Shown here: positions 8,600 to 20,550 of the stretch, piece by piece | Layout: the number at the start of each line of letters is the position of its first letter | Position numbering within the stretch: position 1 is the first letter of the stretch | Assembly: GCA_965267605.1 (NCBI GenBank) | Contig: OZ254088.1 | Coordinates: 2,046,001 to 2,110,000, forward strand | DNA: 64,000 bases | From: G965267605 sp965267605 | GTDB taxonomy: Bacteria > Bacteroidota > Bacteroidia > Flavobacteriales_E > Vicingaceae | Direction: 5' to 3' | Notes under the pieces: generated by a model | Seen by the model: the letters and a program-made list of their open reading frames with translations, nothing else | Databases searched by the model: none | Told to the model about the DNA's origin: nothing | Translations under genes and position numbers: made by a program

Positions 8600-8607
8600 C
8601 AAATCTA
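8600..8607 (-). promoter_or_regulatory. -7 box of paaABCD
   Basis: TAGATTTG on the minus strand, 19 nt upstream of the paaA ATG at 8580. Exact TAnnTTTG match. Confidence 0.55.
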
Positions 8608-8682
8608 CAAACTGCTGGAGGAATTAAAAAGTTCAGGATTCCTTCTCTGCAACGCACGTGTATCACCATATCCTAAGAATGA

Positions 8683-8690
8683 TATTTTTG
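8683..8690 (+). promoter_or_regulatory. -7 box of paaE
   Basis: TATTTTTG, 15 nt upstream of the ATG at 8706. The 125-nt paaA-paaE gap holds both divergent promoters, about 75 nt apart; I did not recognise a regulator operator between them. Confidence 0.55.
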
Positions 8691-8705
8691 TAGGAAATTG
8701 TCCCC

Positions 8706-9785
8706 ATGGTGGAAATGAATGATCTTGTCGTAAAGGAGGTAACAAGGGAGACTACCGATACTGTTTCTATCTCTTTTGAAGTGCCAGAAAACCTGAAGGA
8801 AACGTACGAGTTTCTTCCGGGTCAATATTTGTCTTTGGAAACCGAGATCGATGGAGAAAAAGTGCGAAGAAGCTACTCCATATGTACTTCACCTGAAGAG
8901 AACGATCTACGGGTTGCCGTAAAACAGGTGAAAGATGGAAAATTCAGCACCTATGCAAACAATGACCTAAAAGCTGGCGATAAGCTTAGTGTAATGTCGC
9001 CAGATGGACGGTTTGTGGTCAAGACAGATAAGTCCAACAAGAAACATTACTGTTTGTTTGCAGCTGGAAGTGGGATTACCCCTATGATGTCCATTCTAAA
9101 AGCTGTGCTCGCTGAGGAACCTGAAAGTGAGGTTACCCTATTCTACGGCAACAGAAAGGTGTCGAGCATCATATTCAGAGATGAGCTTGAGGATTTGAAG
9201 AATGTGTACATGGATCGACTTACTGTTTTCCATGTATTGTCCAGAGAGAATCTTGGAATTGACCTATATAGCGGGCGCATTGATGGGGATAAATGCAAGG
9301 ATTTTAGCGAGAAACTATTTGATTTCTCAAAAGCTGATGAATTCTTCATGTGTGGGCCATTTGCAATGATTCAAAACGTTTCTGCATATCTGGAAGGATT
9401 GAACATAGAAAAGAGCAGAATTCATTTTGAATTGTTTGTTGCACCAGATCAACTTCCTCAAGGGGGAGACAACAATGATGAAGAGAGCACACCGCTGGAA
9501 GAAGGTATTGCTACAATACATGTAATTGTTGATGGTGACGAATACGACTTCGAAATGCCCAAAGGAGGCACCAACATTTTGGATGCAGCCACAGATCGCG
9601 GATTGGATGTACCCTTCTCTTGTAAAGGAGGGGTGTGCTGTACTTGTAAAGCCCTTGTCTTAGAGGGTGAAGTTAACATGGCAGTGAACTATGCATTGGA
9701 AGATGAGGAGGTCAAACAAGGATATGTACTAACTTGCCAGGCGAAACCGATAACTGACGAAGTGAAAGTAAATTTTGATGTGTGA
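8706..9785 (+). CDS. paaE: phenylacetyl-CoA epoxidase reductase PaaE
   Basis: A 359-residue iron-sulfur flavoprotein: FAD-binding beta-barrel with RRSYSICTSP (about 57-66), NAD(P)-binding domain with AAGSGITPMMS (about 120-130) and FFMCGPFAMI (about 214-223), and a C-terminal plant-type [2Fe-2S] domain with CKGGVCCTC and LTCQA. It passes electrons from NAD(P)H to the PaaA di-iron centre. It is the only core epoxidase gene not in the paaABCD operon; it lies divergently and starts an operon with a ferredoxin and an SDR. The start could also be the ATG at 8715 (MNDLVVKEV), which aligns better with homologues. Confidence 0.92.
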   Translation: MVEMNDLVVKEVTRETTDTVSISFEVPENLKETYEFLPGQYLSLETEIDGEKVRRSYSICTSPEENDLRVAVKQVKDGKFSTYANNDLKAGDKLSVMSPDGRFVVKTDKSNKKHYCLFAAGSGITPMMSILKAVLAEEPESEVTLFYGNRKVSSIIFRDELEDLKNVYMDRLTVFHVLSRENLGIDLYSGRIDGDKCKDFSEKLFDFSKADEFFMCGPFAMIQNVSAYLEGLNIEKSRIHFELFVAPDQLPQGGDNNDEESTPLEEGIATIHVIVDGDEYDFEMPKGGTNILDAATDRGLDVPFSCKGGVCCTCKALVLEGEVNMAVNYALEDEEVKQGYVLTCQAKPITDEVKVNFDV

Positions 9786-10072
9786 TGGCTAAAGTAACCG
9801 TAACGTTAGGAGGAACTCAAAAGGATATTGAAGTACCAGAGAAGGGAAAAAGTATTTTGCAGTCAGCCCTGGATCAGGGATTAGATGCACCGTTTTCATG
9901 CCAGGGTGCTGTTTGTAGCACCTGTGTTGCCAAATTGCAATCAGGAAGTGTTGATATGGATAACAATTTCATTCTTACGGATGGCGAATTGGAGGACGGC
10001 TTCATACTTACTTGCCAGTCACACCCAACCTCGGCAGAAGTAAGCATTTCTTATGACGAAAAGCTCCCATAA
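9785..10072 (+). CDS. free-standing [2Fe-2S] ferredoxin related to the PaaE C-terminal domain
   Basis: A 95-residue plant-type ferredoxin with Cys ligands in FSCQGAVCSTC and LTCQS. It aligns over its length and without gaps in the core with the ferredoxin domain of PaaE just upstream: both have ...GLD-x-PFSC...VC-x-TC...NMA/DMD...GYVLTCQ-type landmarks, and I count about half identical positions in 68. The ATG overlaps the paaE TGA (TGATG), so translation is coupled; an in-frame GTG at 9782 is the less likely start. It probably carries electrons in the epoxidase system or to a partner enzyme, by context only. Confidence 0.88.
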   Translation: MAKVTVTLGGTQKDIEVPEKGKSILQSALDQGLDAPFSCQGAVCSTCVAKLQSGSVDMDNNFILTDGELEDGFILTCQSHPTSAEVSISYDEKLP

Positions 10073-10745
10073 GCTTCACATATTTATCACCGGTGCGAAC
10101 AGAGGATTAGGACTCGCACTTACCAAATTACTTCTCGAGAAAGGACATGCGGTCACCGCAGTGTCTAGATCTACTGAAAATCTTCAGCACATACCGGGTG
10201 AAGAACTGACCATTCTTCAAGCTGACTTGAATACCAATGAAGTAGAGAAAGTACATCAGGCGCTTGGAGGTGGCTACTTTCATGTGGTAATTAATAATGC
10301 CGCTATGCTAGGCAAGATTATATTTAGTGAATCTCAGCCCTATGATCAGGAGCAGGTTTTGAACTTGAACCTATCCGTTCCAATGAATATTTCACGGTCA
10401 TTCGTAAATGCAGCGAATCGACCTAAGGGAGCTCTCCTTATTAATATATGTAGCGTGGCTGGAGTGCCTGAGATTAAAAAGCTAAAGGGCCTCGCATCAT
10501 ATTCGGCTTCGAAAGCCGGGCTCATTGCTTTTTCCCAAACCTTAGCCGAAGAGGTTGCACCCGAAGACTGTAAGGTCGTACCAGTAATTATTGGCACCAT
10601 GCAAACTGACATGTTACAGGAGGCCCTCCCGGGATATAGTGAAGGTATGACACCTCAAGCAGTCGCGCGACAAATAGGAGCAATTATTGAAGCACCGGAA
10701 GGAGCTTCAACTGGTTCTCTGTACACGATTTCAGAACCTGCCTGA
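10053..10745 (+). CDS. short-chain dehydrogenase/reductase
   Basis: A 230-residue classical SDR: TGANRGLG cofactor loop (13-20), NNAA (81-84), catalytic Ser134, Tyr150 and Lys154 in YSASK. NAD(P)-dependent oxidoreductase of unknown substrate. It overlaps the ferredoxin gene by 20 nt and ends the paaE operon, so an accessory role around phenylacetate breakdown or redox is possible but not shown; the dedicated paa dehydrogenases (PaaH, PaaZ) belong to other families. Confidence 0.82.
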   Translation: MTKSSHKLHIFITGANRGLGLALTKLLLEKGHAVTAVSRSTENLQHIPGEELTILQADLNTNEVEKVHQALGGGYFHVVINNAAMLGKIIFSESQPYDQEQVLNLNLSVPMNISRSFVNAANRPKGALLINICSVAGVPEIKKLKGLASYSASKAGLIAFSQTLAEEVAPEDCKVVPVIIGTMQTDMLQEALPGYSEGMTPQAVARQIGAIIEAPEGASTGSLYTISEPA

Positions 10746-10774
10746 AAAAAAGATTGAAAAAAACGTTCCATTCA

Positions 10775-10804
10775 TTGCTCAGTTCAAAAAGGTATTTACC
10801 TTTG
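10775..10804 (+). promoter_or_regulatory. rRNA operon promoter P1
   Basis: TTG (10775-10777), 19-nt spacer, TACCTTTG (10797-10804): a full Bacteroidota promoter about 190 nt before the 16S gene. Confidence 0.75.
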
Positions 10805-10860
10805 CAGCCCCCTCAATTTTAAGAGGGGATTAGTTCTAAAACATTTTTACGCAAATTTAT

Positions 10861-10890
10861 TTGCAGAGTGTGAATTTTGATTTACTTTTG
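10861..10890 (+). promoter_or_regulatory. rRNA operon promoter P2
   Basis: TTTG ending at 10863, 19-nt spacer, TACTTTTG (10883-10890). Same spacing as P1; tandem promoters are typical for rRNA operons. Confidence 0.75.
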
Positions 10891-10913
10891 CACTCCGCAA
10901 ATTTTTTGTGGGA

Positions 10914-10922
10914 GTTCTTTGA
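10914..10922 (+). promoter_or_regulatory. boxA-like antitermination site, 16S leader
   Basis: GTTCTTTGA, repeated identically at 12763-12771 before the 23S gene. The two copies at the places where Nus-factor boxA elements lie suggest rRNA antitermination. Confidence 0.5.
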
Positions 10923-10928
10923 ATTATT

Positions 10929-10949
10929 GAAGCGTACAAGAAAACCGAG
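10929..10949 (+). other. 16S precursor processing stem, 5' arm
   Basis: GAAGCGTAC-AA-GAAAACCGAG pairs perfectly, apart from a 2-nt bulge, with the 3' arm at 12551-12569. The stem encloses the 16S RNA and is the expected RNase III processing helix. Confidence 0.7.
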
Positions 10950-10994
10950 TTCTCGATTCAATTCATGTTGTGAGGAAATCAAACAATTTTTCTT

Positions 10995-12518
<1,524 letters not shown>

Positions 12519-12550
12519 TTAGAGATGATCTTACAACTGTTTTGAGTCGT

Positions 12551-12569
12551 CTCGGTTTTCGTACGCTTC
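12551..12569 (+). other. 16S precursor processing stem, 3' arm
   Basis: CTCGGTTTTCGTACGCTTC, the reverse complement of the leader arm at 10929-10949 apart from the 2-nt bulge. Confidence 0.7.
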
Positions 12570-12594
12570 TTTATAATATAACCGTTGCTTTTTC

Positions 12595-12668
12595 AGTCCT
12601 GTAGCTCAGTTGGTTAGAGCGCTACACTGATAATGTAGAGGTCCGCAGTTCAAATCTGCGCAGGACTA
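12595..12668 (+). tRNA. ileT: tRNA-Ile (GAT)
   Basis: 74-nt cloverleaf in the 16S-23S spacer: acceptor AGTCCTG/CAGGACT, D-arm GCTC..GAGC, anticodon loop CTGATAA with GAT, TpsiC arm CGCAG-TTCAAAT-CTGCG. The 3' CCA is not fully encoded. Confidence 0.97.
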
Positions 12669-12680
12669 CACGAAAGTAAT

Positions 12681-12754
12681 GGGGAATTAGCTCAGCTGGC
12701 TAGAGCGCCTGCCTTGCACGCAGGAGGTCATCGGTTCGACTCCGATATTCTCCA
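12681..12754 (+). tRNA. alaT: tRNA-Ala (TGC)
   Basis: 74-nt cloverleaf: acceptor GGGGAAT/ATTCTCC with one G-U pair, D-arm GCTC..GAGC, anticodon loop CTTGCAC with TGC, TpsiC loop TTCGACT. CCA not fully encoded. Follows tRNA-Ile by 12 nt, the usual rRNA spacer order. Confidence 0.97.
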
Positions 12755-12762
12755 CACTTAAG

Positions 12763-12771
12763 GTTCTTTGA
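12763..12771 (+). promoter_or_regulatory. boxA-like site in the rRNA spacer
   Basis: GTTCTTTGA, identical to the copy in the 16S leader, placed between tRNA-Ala and the 23S processing stem. Confidence 0.5.
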
Positions 12772-12800
12772 CATCTTGGAAGAAATTATTCTCATTTATT

Positions 12801-15631
<2,831 letters not shown>

Positions 15632-15680
15632 AATAGGAATAATTTCTTCCCAAGTATGTCATAAAGTTATTTAAGACTTT

Positions 15681-15787
<107 letters not shown>

Positions 15788-15795
15788 TCTTTATT

Positions 15796-15826
15796 AAAGC
15801 CCTACCGGATTCGGTGGGGCTTTTCT
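15796..15826 (+). terminator. rRNA operon terminator
   Basis: AAAGCCC-T-ACCG / CGGT-G-GGGCTTT hairpin with a GATT loop, followed by TTTTCTATTTTT. The T-rich tail doubles as the -7 region of the downstream gene. Confidence 0.85.
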
Positions 15827-15833
15827 ATTTTTG
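15826..15833 (+). promoter_or_regulatory. -7 box of the porin gene, within the terminator tail
   Basis: TATTTTTG, 7 nt before ATG 15841, so a leaderless mRNA is expected. It begins in the T-tract of the rRNA terminator. Confidence 0.55.
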
Positions 15834-15840
15834 TACCCTG

Positions 15841-17595
15841 ATGAAAAGCCCCGCCCTACTATTATCGGTCTTGCTTATTTCCTTTTGCGGTTACGCACAA
15901 CAGGACAGTTTGAACGAACAGGTGTCGGTGGAAGATAGTCTGGGAATCCTCAAGTGGGATTTAATTTCGAAGGAGAAAAAGAATTCCGCTAACTGGTACG
16001 TAACATTGGGGAATCCAGAATCTCCAGGGTATACTCTTTCCAAGATTACTTCTTCTCTTCAGTACCCAAGGTTGATGATTGTGGATACGCACAACTTTGG
16101 ATTAACGCTGACGAAACAGCCTCATACAGACTTACTTTATCAATTGGGGTCCTACACTTACCAAAGGTTTCACCTTTCACACCGACAGGGTATTAGACGC
16201 AATGTTGCCGCAATCGTAAACGTTAGGCGCAGTAAAACTACAGGGGCCTTCCAGCGCATGACCTCTGAATTCACCAAACTAAGAGCTGGTGTTTCGGTGA
16301 TATCTAATGACTCTCTTTCGCAATTAGATGTTCTGTATAACTATAGAAGGTCATTTGTTGAAGAAAATGGTGGTTTGGAATACCCGAGTGACTTCGAATC
16401 TTACGTTTTTGACATTCCGGAATTGTATTCGGTGAAGTTGCCGAGTGCAAGTAATACTTATAAGACCAATTTCTTTCAGTTGGACGGCAAGGTGTGTTTA
16501 TCGTCTGGACAGACATCATCATTCAATCTAGATGTAGAAAGTAAAGTAGGAAGGGATCGATCGGATTTTAATGATAATTCGTTCCCTTTCACGTTCTACC
16601 CCAACATCTACTTTGATTCAACGAGCACGGATGATTCTATTGTAGTTGGATGGTTAGACAACTATGCCGGAGTCACGCTTCAAAGTAAGCAACTTCGTTT
16701 TGCTCTTGGTGCTACACACTACTACGAGGATTACTCCCAGAACCGCAAAGTGGATACGATCTACCACAATTATGGGCTCCAAACAAGTCTGCGTTTTGCT
16801 TCATCCACCTTTGAGGGAACATTGCAAGGAAGATACATTGTCTCAGGGTACAATGAGGGTAATTACTTCTTGAATGCGTTGTTGAGCACACAACTTGATT
16901 CCGGAGTCATAATTCACCTAAGAGGAGGACTGCAGGAGTATACACCACATATGGGCTTCCTCAGTAGGAGAACCAACAATTCTCTATGGAAATTCACCTC
17001 CTTCCGCAATCCTATAGAACTAACTGCCAGTGGGGGAATTTCAATTGAGCGAGCTTTGAAAACCAAGCTTAGTTTCGACCTACAGCAAATTACCAACCAC
17101 CTGTATTACAATGAGAATAGGAACCTAGCCCAGTATCAAAGTTCTATTTCCATCTTTGGTACGTCCTTAGATCTGCAATACACATTCTTCAAGCATCTAA
17201 AGGTTGAACCTAGCATTCGTTATCAAGCCATCTCTAATACCAGCGTTCTTCCCCTACCCGATTTACTGGCCTCAGTCAACCTGAGCTACAAGCGACCTAT
17301 TTTCAAGAATCGCCTTAGCGCTGAAATTGGAACGCGCGTTTGGTGGGTGAATGAATTCACTGGTTACAATTACGCACCCGAGCTTGGCGCTTTCCACGTA
17401 CAAGATTCGGTTCGATCGGGTGGATATCCTTTCGTTCAAGGGTATGTTAATCTATACGTTAAACGAGCAGTGATCGGAGTACGTGTAAACCATGCAACCG
17501 AGGGTTTGCTTGGGTATGATTTCGATCTGGTAACTGGTTATCCGGCACAGCCTAGACAGATTGCCTTGCACCTAAGGTGGACCCTGATTGACTAA
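15841..17595 (+). CDS. putative outer-membrane porin (Bacteroidota 'putative porin' type)
   Basis: A 584-residue protein with a signal peptide (MKSPALLLSVLLISFCGYAQQ, cut near residue 20). The rest is rich in alternating aromatic/polar strands and ends with ALHLRWTLID, the look of a large outer-membrane beta-barrel. Residues about 40-160 (NSANWYVTLGNPESPGY..., HNFGLTLTKQPHTDLLY...) resemble the family annotated as putative porin in Flavobacteria. The transported solute is unknown. An ORF reading runs back into the 5S gene, but the true start is ATG 15841, which precedes the signal peptide and lies 7 nt after a promoter box. The 3' end overlaps the convergent gene by 4 nt. Confidence 0.7.
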   Translation: MKSPALLLSVLLISFCGYAQQDSLNEQVSVEDSLGILKWDLISKEKKNSANWYVTLGNPESPGYTLSKITSSLQYPRLMIVDTHNFGLTLTKQPHTDLLYQLGSYTYQRFHLSHRQGIRRNVAAIVNVRRSKTTGAFQRMTSEFTKLRAGVSVISNDSLSQLDVLYNYRRSFVEENGGLEYPSDFESYVFDIPELYSVKLPSASNTYKTNFFQLDGKVCLSSGQTSSFNLDVESKVGRDRSDFNDNSFPFTFYPNIYFDSTSTDDSIVVGWLDNYAGVTLQSKQLRFALGATHYYEDYSQNRKVDTIYHNYGLQTSLRFASSTFEGTLQGRYIVSGYNEGNYFLNALLSTQLDSGVIIHLRGGLQEYTPHMGFLSRRTNNSLWKFTSFRNPIELTASGGISIERALKTKLSFDLQQITNHLYYNENRNLAQYQSSISIFGTSLDLQYTFFKHLKVEPSIRYQAISNTSVLPLPDLLASVNLSYKRPIFKNRLSAEIGTRVWWVNEFTGYNYAPELGAFHVQDSVRSGGYPFVQGYVNLYVKRAVIGVRVNHATEGLLGYDFDLVTGYPAQPRQIALHLRWTLID

Positions 17596-18863
17596 GTCTT
17601 TTGCTTTTTCTTCTTAGCAGCTGGAAACAGTACATTGTTTAGAATCAACCTGTAGCCAGGTGAGTTAGGGTATAGATTCAAATCCGTAGGAGGGTCCCCA
17701 ACGAAATGCTGGTAATCTTCAGGATCATGTCCCCCGTAAAAAGTCCATTGCCCCTTCCCTACTGTTCCATGAATATACTTTGCAGAATTCAAAGCCTTGT
17801 TCTCTCCCATTACGACTACACCAGGTTTAAGAAACTTCTTATCATAAGCTGTTGTCTGCCCCATAAATCCCTTAACCACTTTCGTATGGTTCTGATTCAA
17901 CATAGAAGGAACTGGATCCCATTTCGCAGAGAAATCAAACAGTGTAAACAGATCAATGTTCTGTGCCGTTCTCGCATGAGAAGGTGTAGCATCAATATTG
18001 GAGAATTCATACTCCATTGGATTGGTCTTCACATGGAAGTTTCTAAAGGCGAAGGTCTTTGTGAAATCCAGCTTCGAGTTAAAATTAGCATCAGGGGCAT
18101 CCCCATCGTACATGTAATCACAAATATCTGCATGATCCGCACTCAAAGCTATGTCATAAGAATCCGTTCCAGAACACATTGAGAACAAGAATCCACCTCC
18201 TGCGGTATACTCCTTGATCTTTCGTGCAACTCCCAGCTTCAAATCACTCACCTTCTTAAAGCCCAACTTGGCTGCCATCTCTTCATTGAACCGTACCTGC
18301 TCTTTGTACCATGGTTGGTGCCTGTAAGACGCGTAGAATTTCCCATACTGCCCAGTGAAATCTTCGTGATGAAGGTGCAACCAATCATAGAGTGCTAACT
18401 CGTCCTTGATGATCTCTTCATCGTAGATGACCTTGTAAGGAATTTCTGCGTAAGTCAATACCAGGGTTACAGCGTCATCCCACGGCTGTTTATTCTTCGG
18501 AGAGTAAACCGCAATCCTCGGTGCCTTCTCAAGTTTAACATCATCCATATTGACCTCTGGATCGGCAATGTCTTTAAGAATCTTAGCCGCCTGAACGTCT
18601 GCAATCACCTCATACGTAACACCTCTCAAAATCAACTCCTCCTCTATCTTCTTGATGTGCTTCATCATGAAGCTTCCTCCGCGATAATTCAGGAGCCAAT
18701 GCGCCTCAACCTTATTCTCAAGCACCCAATAAGTAACACCGTAGGCCTTCAAATGATTTTTCTGACTCTCATCCATTGGAATGAGAATGTGCACAGCACT
18801 CGCTCTCACTGTCAAAACCGTAAGTACAAGCAAAACAAGTATATGTCTGAAATTCCTATTCAT
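17592..18863 (-). CDS. secreted protein of the family often mis-named 'asparagine synthetase B'
   Basis: A 423-residue protein with a signal peptide (residues 1-23, ...TVRASA). After it, HILIPMDESQKNHLKAYGVTYW and LLNYRGGSF are hallmarks of a Bacteroidota family that databases call asparagine synthetase B; I see none of the AsnB features (no N-terminal Cys2 glutaminase domain and no PP-loop SGGLDS). Instead, residues 115-400 show an amidotransferase-like pattern: IAVYSPKN, GGGFLFSMCSGTD with Cys230 at what looks like a nucleophile elbow, and FYGGHDPEDYQHF near the end. It may be a periplasmic GATase1/ThuA-like protein; that is inference. The ATG overlaps the dnaB stop (TAATG). Confidence 0.6.
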   Translation of the reverse strand: MNRNFRHILVLLVLTVLTVRASAVHILIPMDESQKNHLKAYGVTYWVLENKVEAHWLLNYRGGSFMMKHIKKIEEELILRGVTYEVIADVQAAKILKDIADPEVNMDDVKLEKAPRIAVYSPKNKQPWDDAVTLVLTYAEIPYKVIYDEEIIKDELALYDWLHLHHEDFTGQYGKFYASYRHQPWYKEQVRFNEEMAAKLGFKKVSDLKLGVARKIKEYTAGGGFLFSMCSGTDSYDIALSADHADICDYMYDGDAPDANFNSKLDFTKTFAFRNFHVKTNPMEYEFSNIDATPSHARTAQNIDLFTLFDFSAKWDPVPSMLNQNHTKVVKGFMGQTTAYDKKFLKPGVVVMGENKALNSAKYIHGTVGKGQWTFYGGHDPEDYQHFVGDPPTDLNLYPNSPGYRLILNNVLFPAAKKKKQKT

Positions 18864-20431
18864 TAGAAAGGAGCATCATCAAAATCTGCGCCAGCATTGC
18901 CTTGCAATCCACTATCACTACCTCCAAAATCTTCATTCATTCTAGATGACCTTGTCATATTCCCATCATCATCAAACTCTGCTGAAGGCTCTAACGGCCC
19001 AAAAGGAGCTGCATCATCGAAGCTCTCAAGGTTGCCAAACTTGGCCAATTCCTTGGTGAACCTCAATCTCACTTCACCAACCGCACCATTACGATGCTTG
19101 GAAATAAGAATATTGGCAACTCCCAGCGTTGAGTTACCCTCTTCATCTTCTGTTAGACCATAGTACTCTGGTCTATGTATGAACATCACCATATCGGCAT
19201 CCTGCTCAATGGAACCGGACTCCCTAAGGTCAGAAAGCTGCGGCTTTCTATCTCCACCACGGGTTTCAACCGCCCTACTCAACTGTGATAATGCCAACAC
19301 TGGAATATTCAATTCTTTCGCAATACTCTTTAATGAACGGGAAATGGTGCTGATTTCTTGCTCTCTGTTCCCTTTACCATCACCTCCCGCCGTCATTAGC
19401 TGAAGGTAATCCACGATTAACATACCAATGTCATGCTGAGCTTTCAGTCTTCTGGCCTTGGCTCTCAATTCGAAAACGGAGATACCAGGTGTATCGTCAA
19501 TAAATATCTGGGCCTCATCTAATCCTCGAATCTTTGCGTGGATCTGCTCTACCTCATGTGCGGCAAGATTCCCATTTCGCAGTTTCTCTGATGATATCTC
19601 TGATTCCCCGGAAATAAGTCTTGTAACCAACTGTAGTGATGACATCTCCAATGAGAATATCGCCACCGGCACTTTGAAATCAACTGCTGCGTTCCTACCA
19701 AGGGTTAATGCAAAGGCTGTCTTACCCATCGCTGGACGGGCGGCCAGAATAATTAGGTCAGACGACTGCCATCCGGCAGTTACACGATCCAAGGCAGTAA
19801 AGCCAGACGGAACACCAGACAAATTACCCTCCTGCTGCGAAGCCGTTTCAATTTGCGTAATTGCCTGGACAATCAGAGACGACATGCTATCATAGTTCTT
19901 TCTCAGGTTACCCTCAGAAACGGCAAAGAGATTGCTCTCCGCTTTGTCCAACAATGTGAATACGTCTGTGGTATCATCGTAAGCATCGTTGATGATGTTG
20001 GTAGAAATCCTGATTAGCTCTCGCTGAATATGTTTTTGGCTGATAATCCGCGCATGAAACTCAACGTTTGCTGCCGATGCCACCCGATTGGTCAGATGAG
20101 TAATGTAGTAAGCACCTCCAACCATATCCAGTTCACCTTCATCTTTCAGTTGATTGGTAACTGTAAGGATGTCTATAGGTTGTGATTCTGAAAACAGTTT
20201 CTGGATTGCCGCGAAGATCTTCTGATGCGCATCTTTGTAAAATGAGCCGGGTTGCAGAATGTCAATAACCGAGTTTACCGCCTCCTTCTCAAGTAGCATT
20301 GCACCCAGTACAGCTTCCTCAAGATCTACTGCCTGCGGGGGTAATTTACCGTGCTCGAGTACGTCTGCTCCTCCCGCTATACTTAGTATTCCGGGTTCCT
20401 TCTGTCCTTTTTTTCGTCCTGCTTCGCTCAT
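18863..20431 (-). CDS. dnaB: replicative DNA helicase DnaB
   Basis: A 522-residue hexameric 5'-3' helicase of the replication fork. N-terminal domain (PPQAVDLEEAVLGAMLLE..., about 31-130), linker, then RecA-like domain with Walker A ARPAMGKTA (231-239), IFSLEMSS, Walker B-type MLIVDYLQLM and the SQLSRAVE.R...P.LSDLRESGSIEQDAD block. The long C-terminal extension (MTRSSRMNEDFGGSD...DDAPF) is acidic and probably flexible. No intein. The ATG at 20431 is only 4 nt after a TACCTTTG box, predicting a leaderless transcript. It is the first gene of a two-gene unit with a secreted protein. Confidence 0.96.
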   Translation of the reverse strand: MSEAGRKKGQKEPGILSIAGGADVLEHGKLPPQAVDLEEAVLGAMLLEKEAVNSVIDILQPGSFYKDAHQKIFAAIQKLFSESQPIDILTVTNQLKDEGELDMVGGAYYITHLTNRVASAANVEFHARIISQKHIQRELIRISTNIINDAYDDTTDVFTLLDKAESNLFAVSEGNLRKNYDSMSSLIVQAITQIETASQQEGNLSGVPSGFTALDRVTAGWQSSDLIILAARPAMGKTAFALTLGRNAAVDFKVPVAIFSLEMSSLQLVTRLISGESEISSEKLRNGNLAAHEVEQIHAKIRGLDEAQIFIDDTPGISVFELRAKARRLKAQHDIGMLIVDYLQLMTAGGDGKGNREQEISTISRSLKSIAKELNIPVLALSQLSRAVETRGGDRKPQLSDLRESGSIEQDADMVMFIHRPEYYGLTEDEEGNSTLGVANILISKHRNGAVGEVRLRFTKELAKFGNLESFDDAAPFGPLEPSAEFDDDGNMTRSSRMNEDFGGSDSGLQGNAGADFDDAPF

Positions 20432-20435
20432 GTTT

Positions 20436-20443
20436 CAAAGGTA
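20436..20443 (-). promoter_or_regulatory. -7 box of dnaB
   Basis: TACCTTTG on the minus strand, 4 nt upstream of the dnaB ATG. Confidence 0.6.
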
Positions 20444-20538
20444 TGATTAATCAAACCTGAGGCTTCTAATTATTGTACACTTCGATTAACACTTTGTTTC
20501 AACAGATGTTAATTCCCAACCATGCTTCAGGAATTGGG

Positions 20539-20546
20539 TAACTTTA
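20539..20546 (+). promoter_or_regulatory. -7 box of the lipoprotein gene
   Basis: TAACTTTA (one mismatch to TAnnTTTG), 4 nt before the TTG start at 20551. Confidence 0.45.
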
Positions 20547-20550
20547 ATCG

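Noticed and set aside
19458..19895. 145-codon plus-strand ORF
   Set aside because: Antisense to dnaB; low-complexity serine-rich translation typical of a shadow frame.
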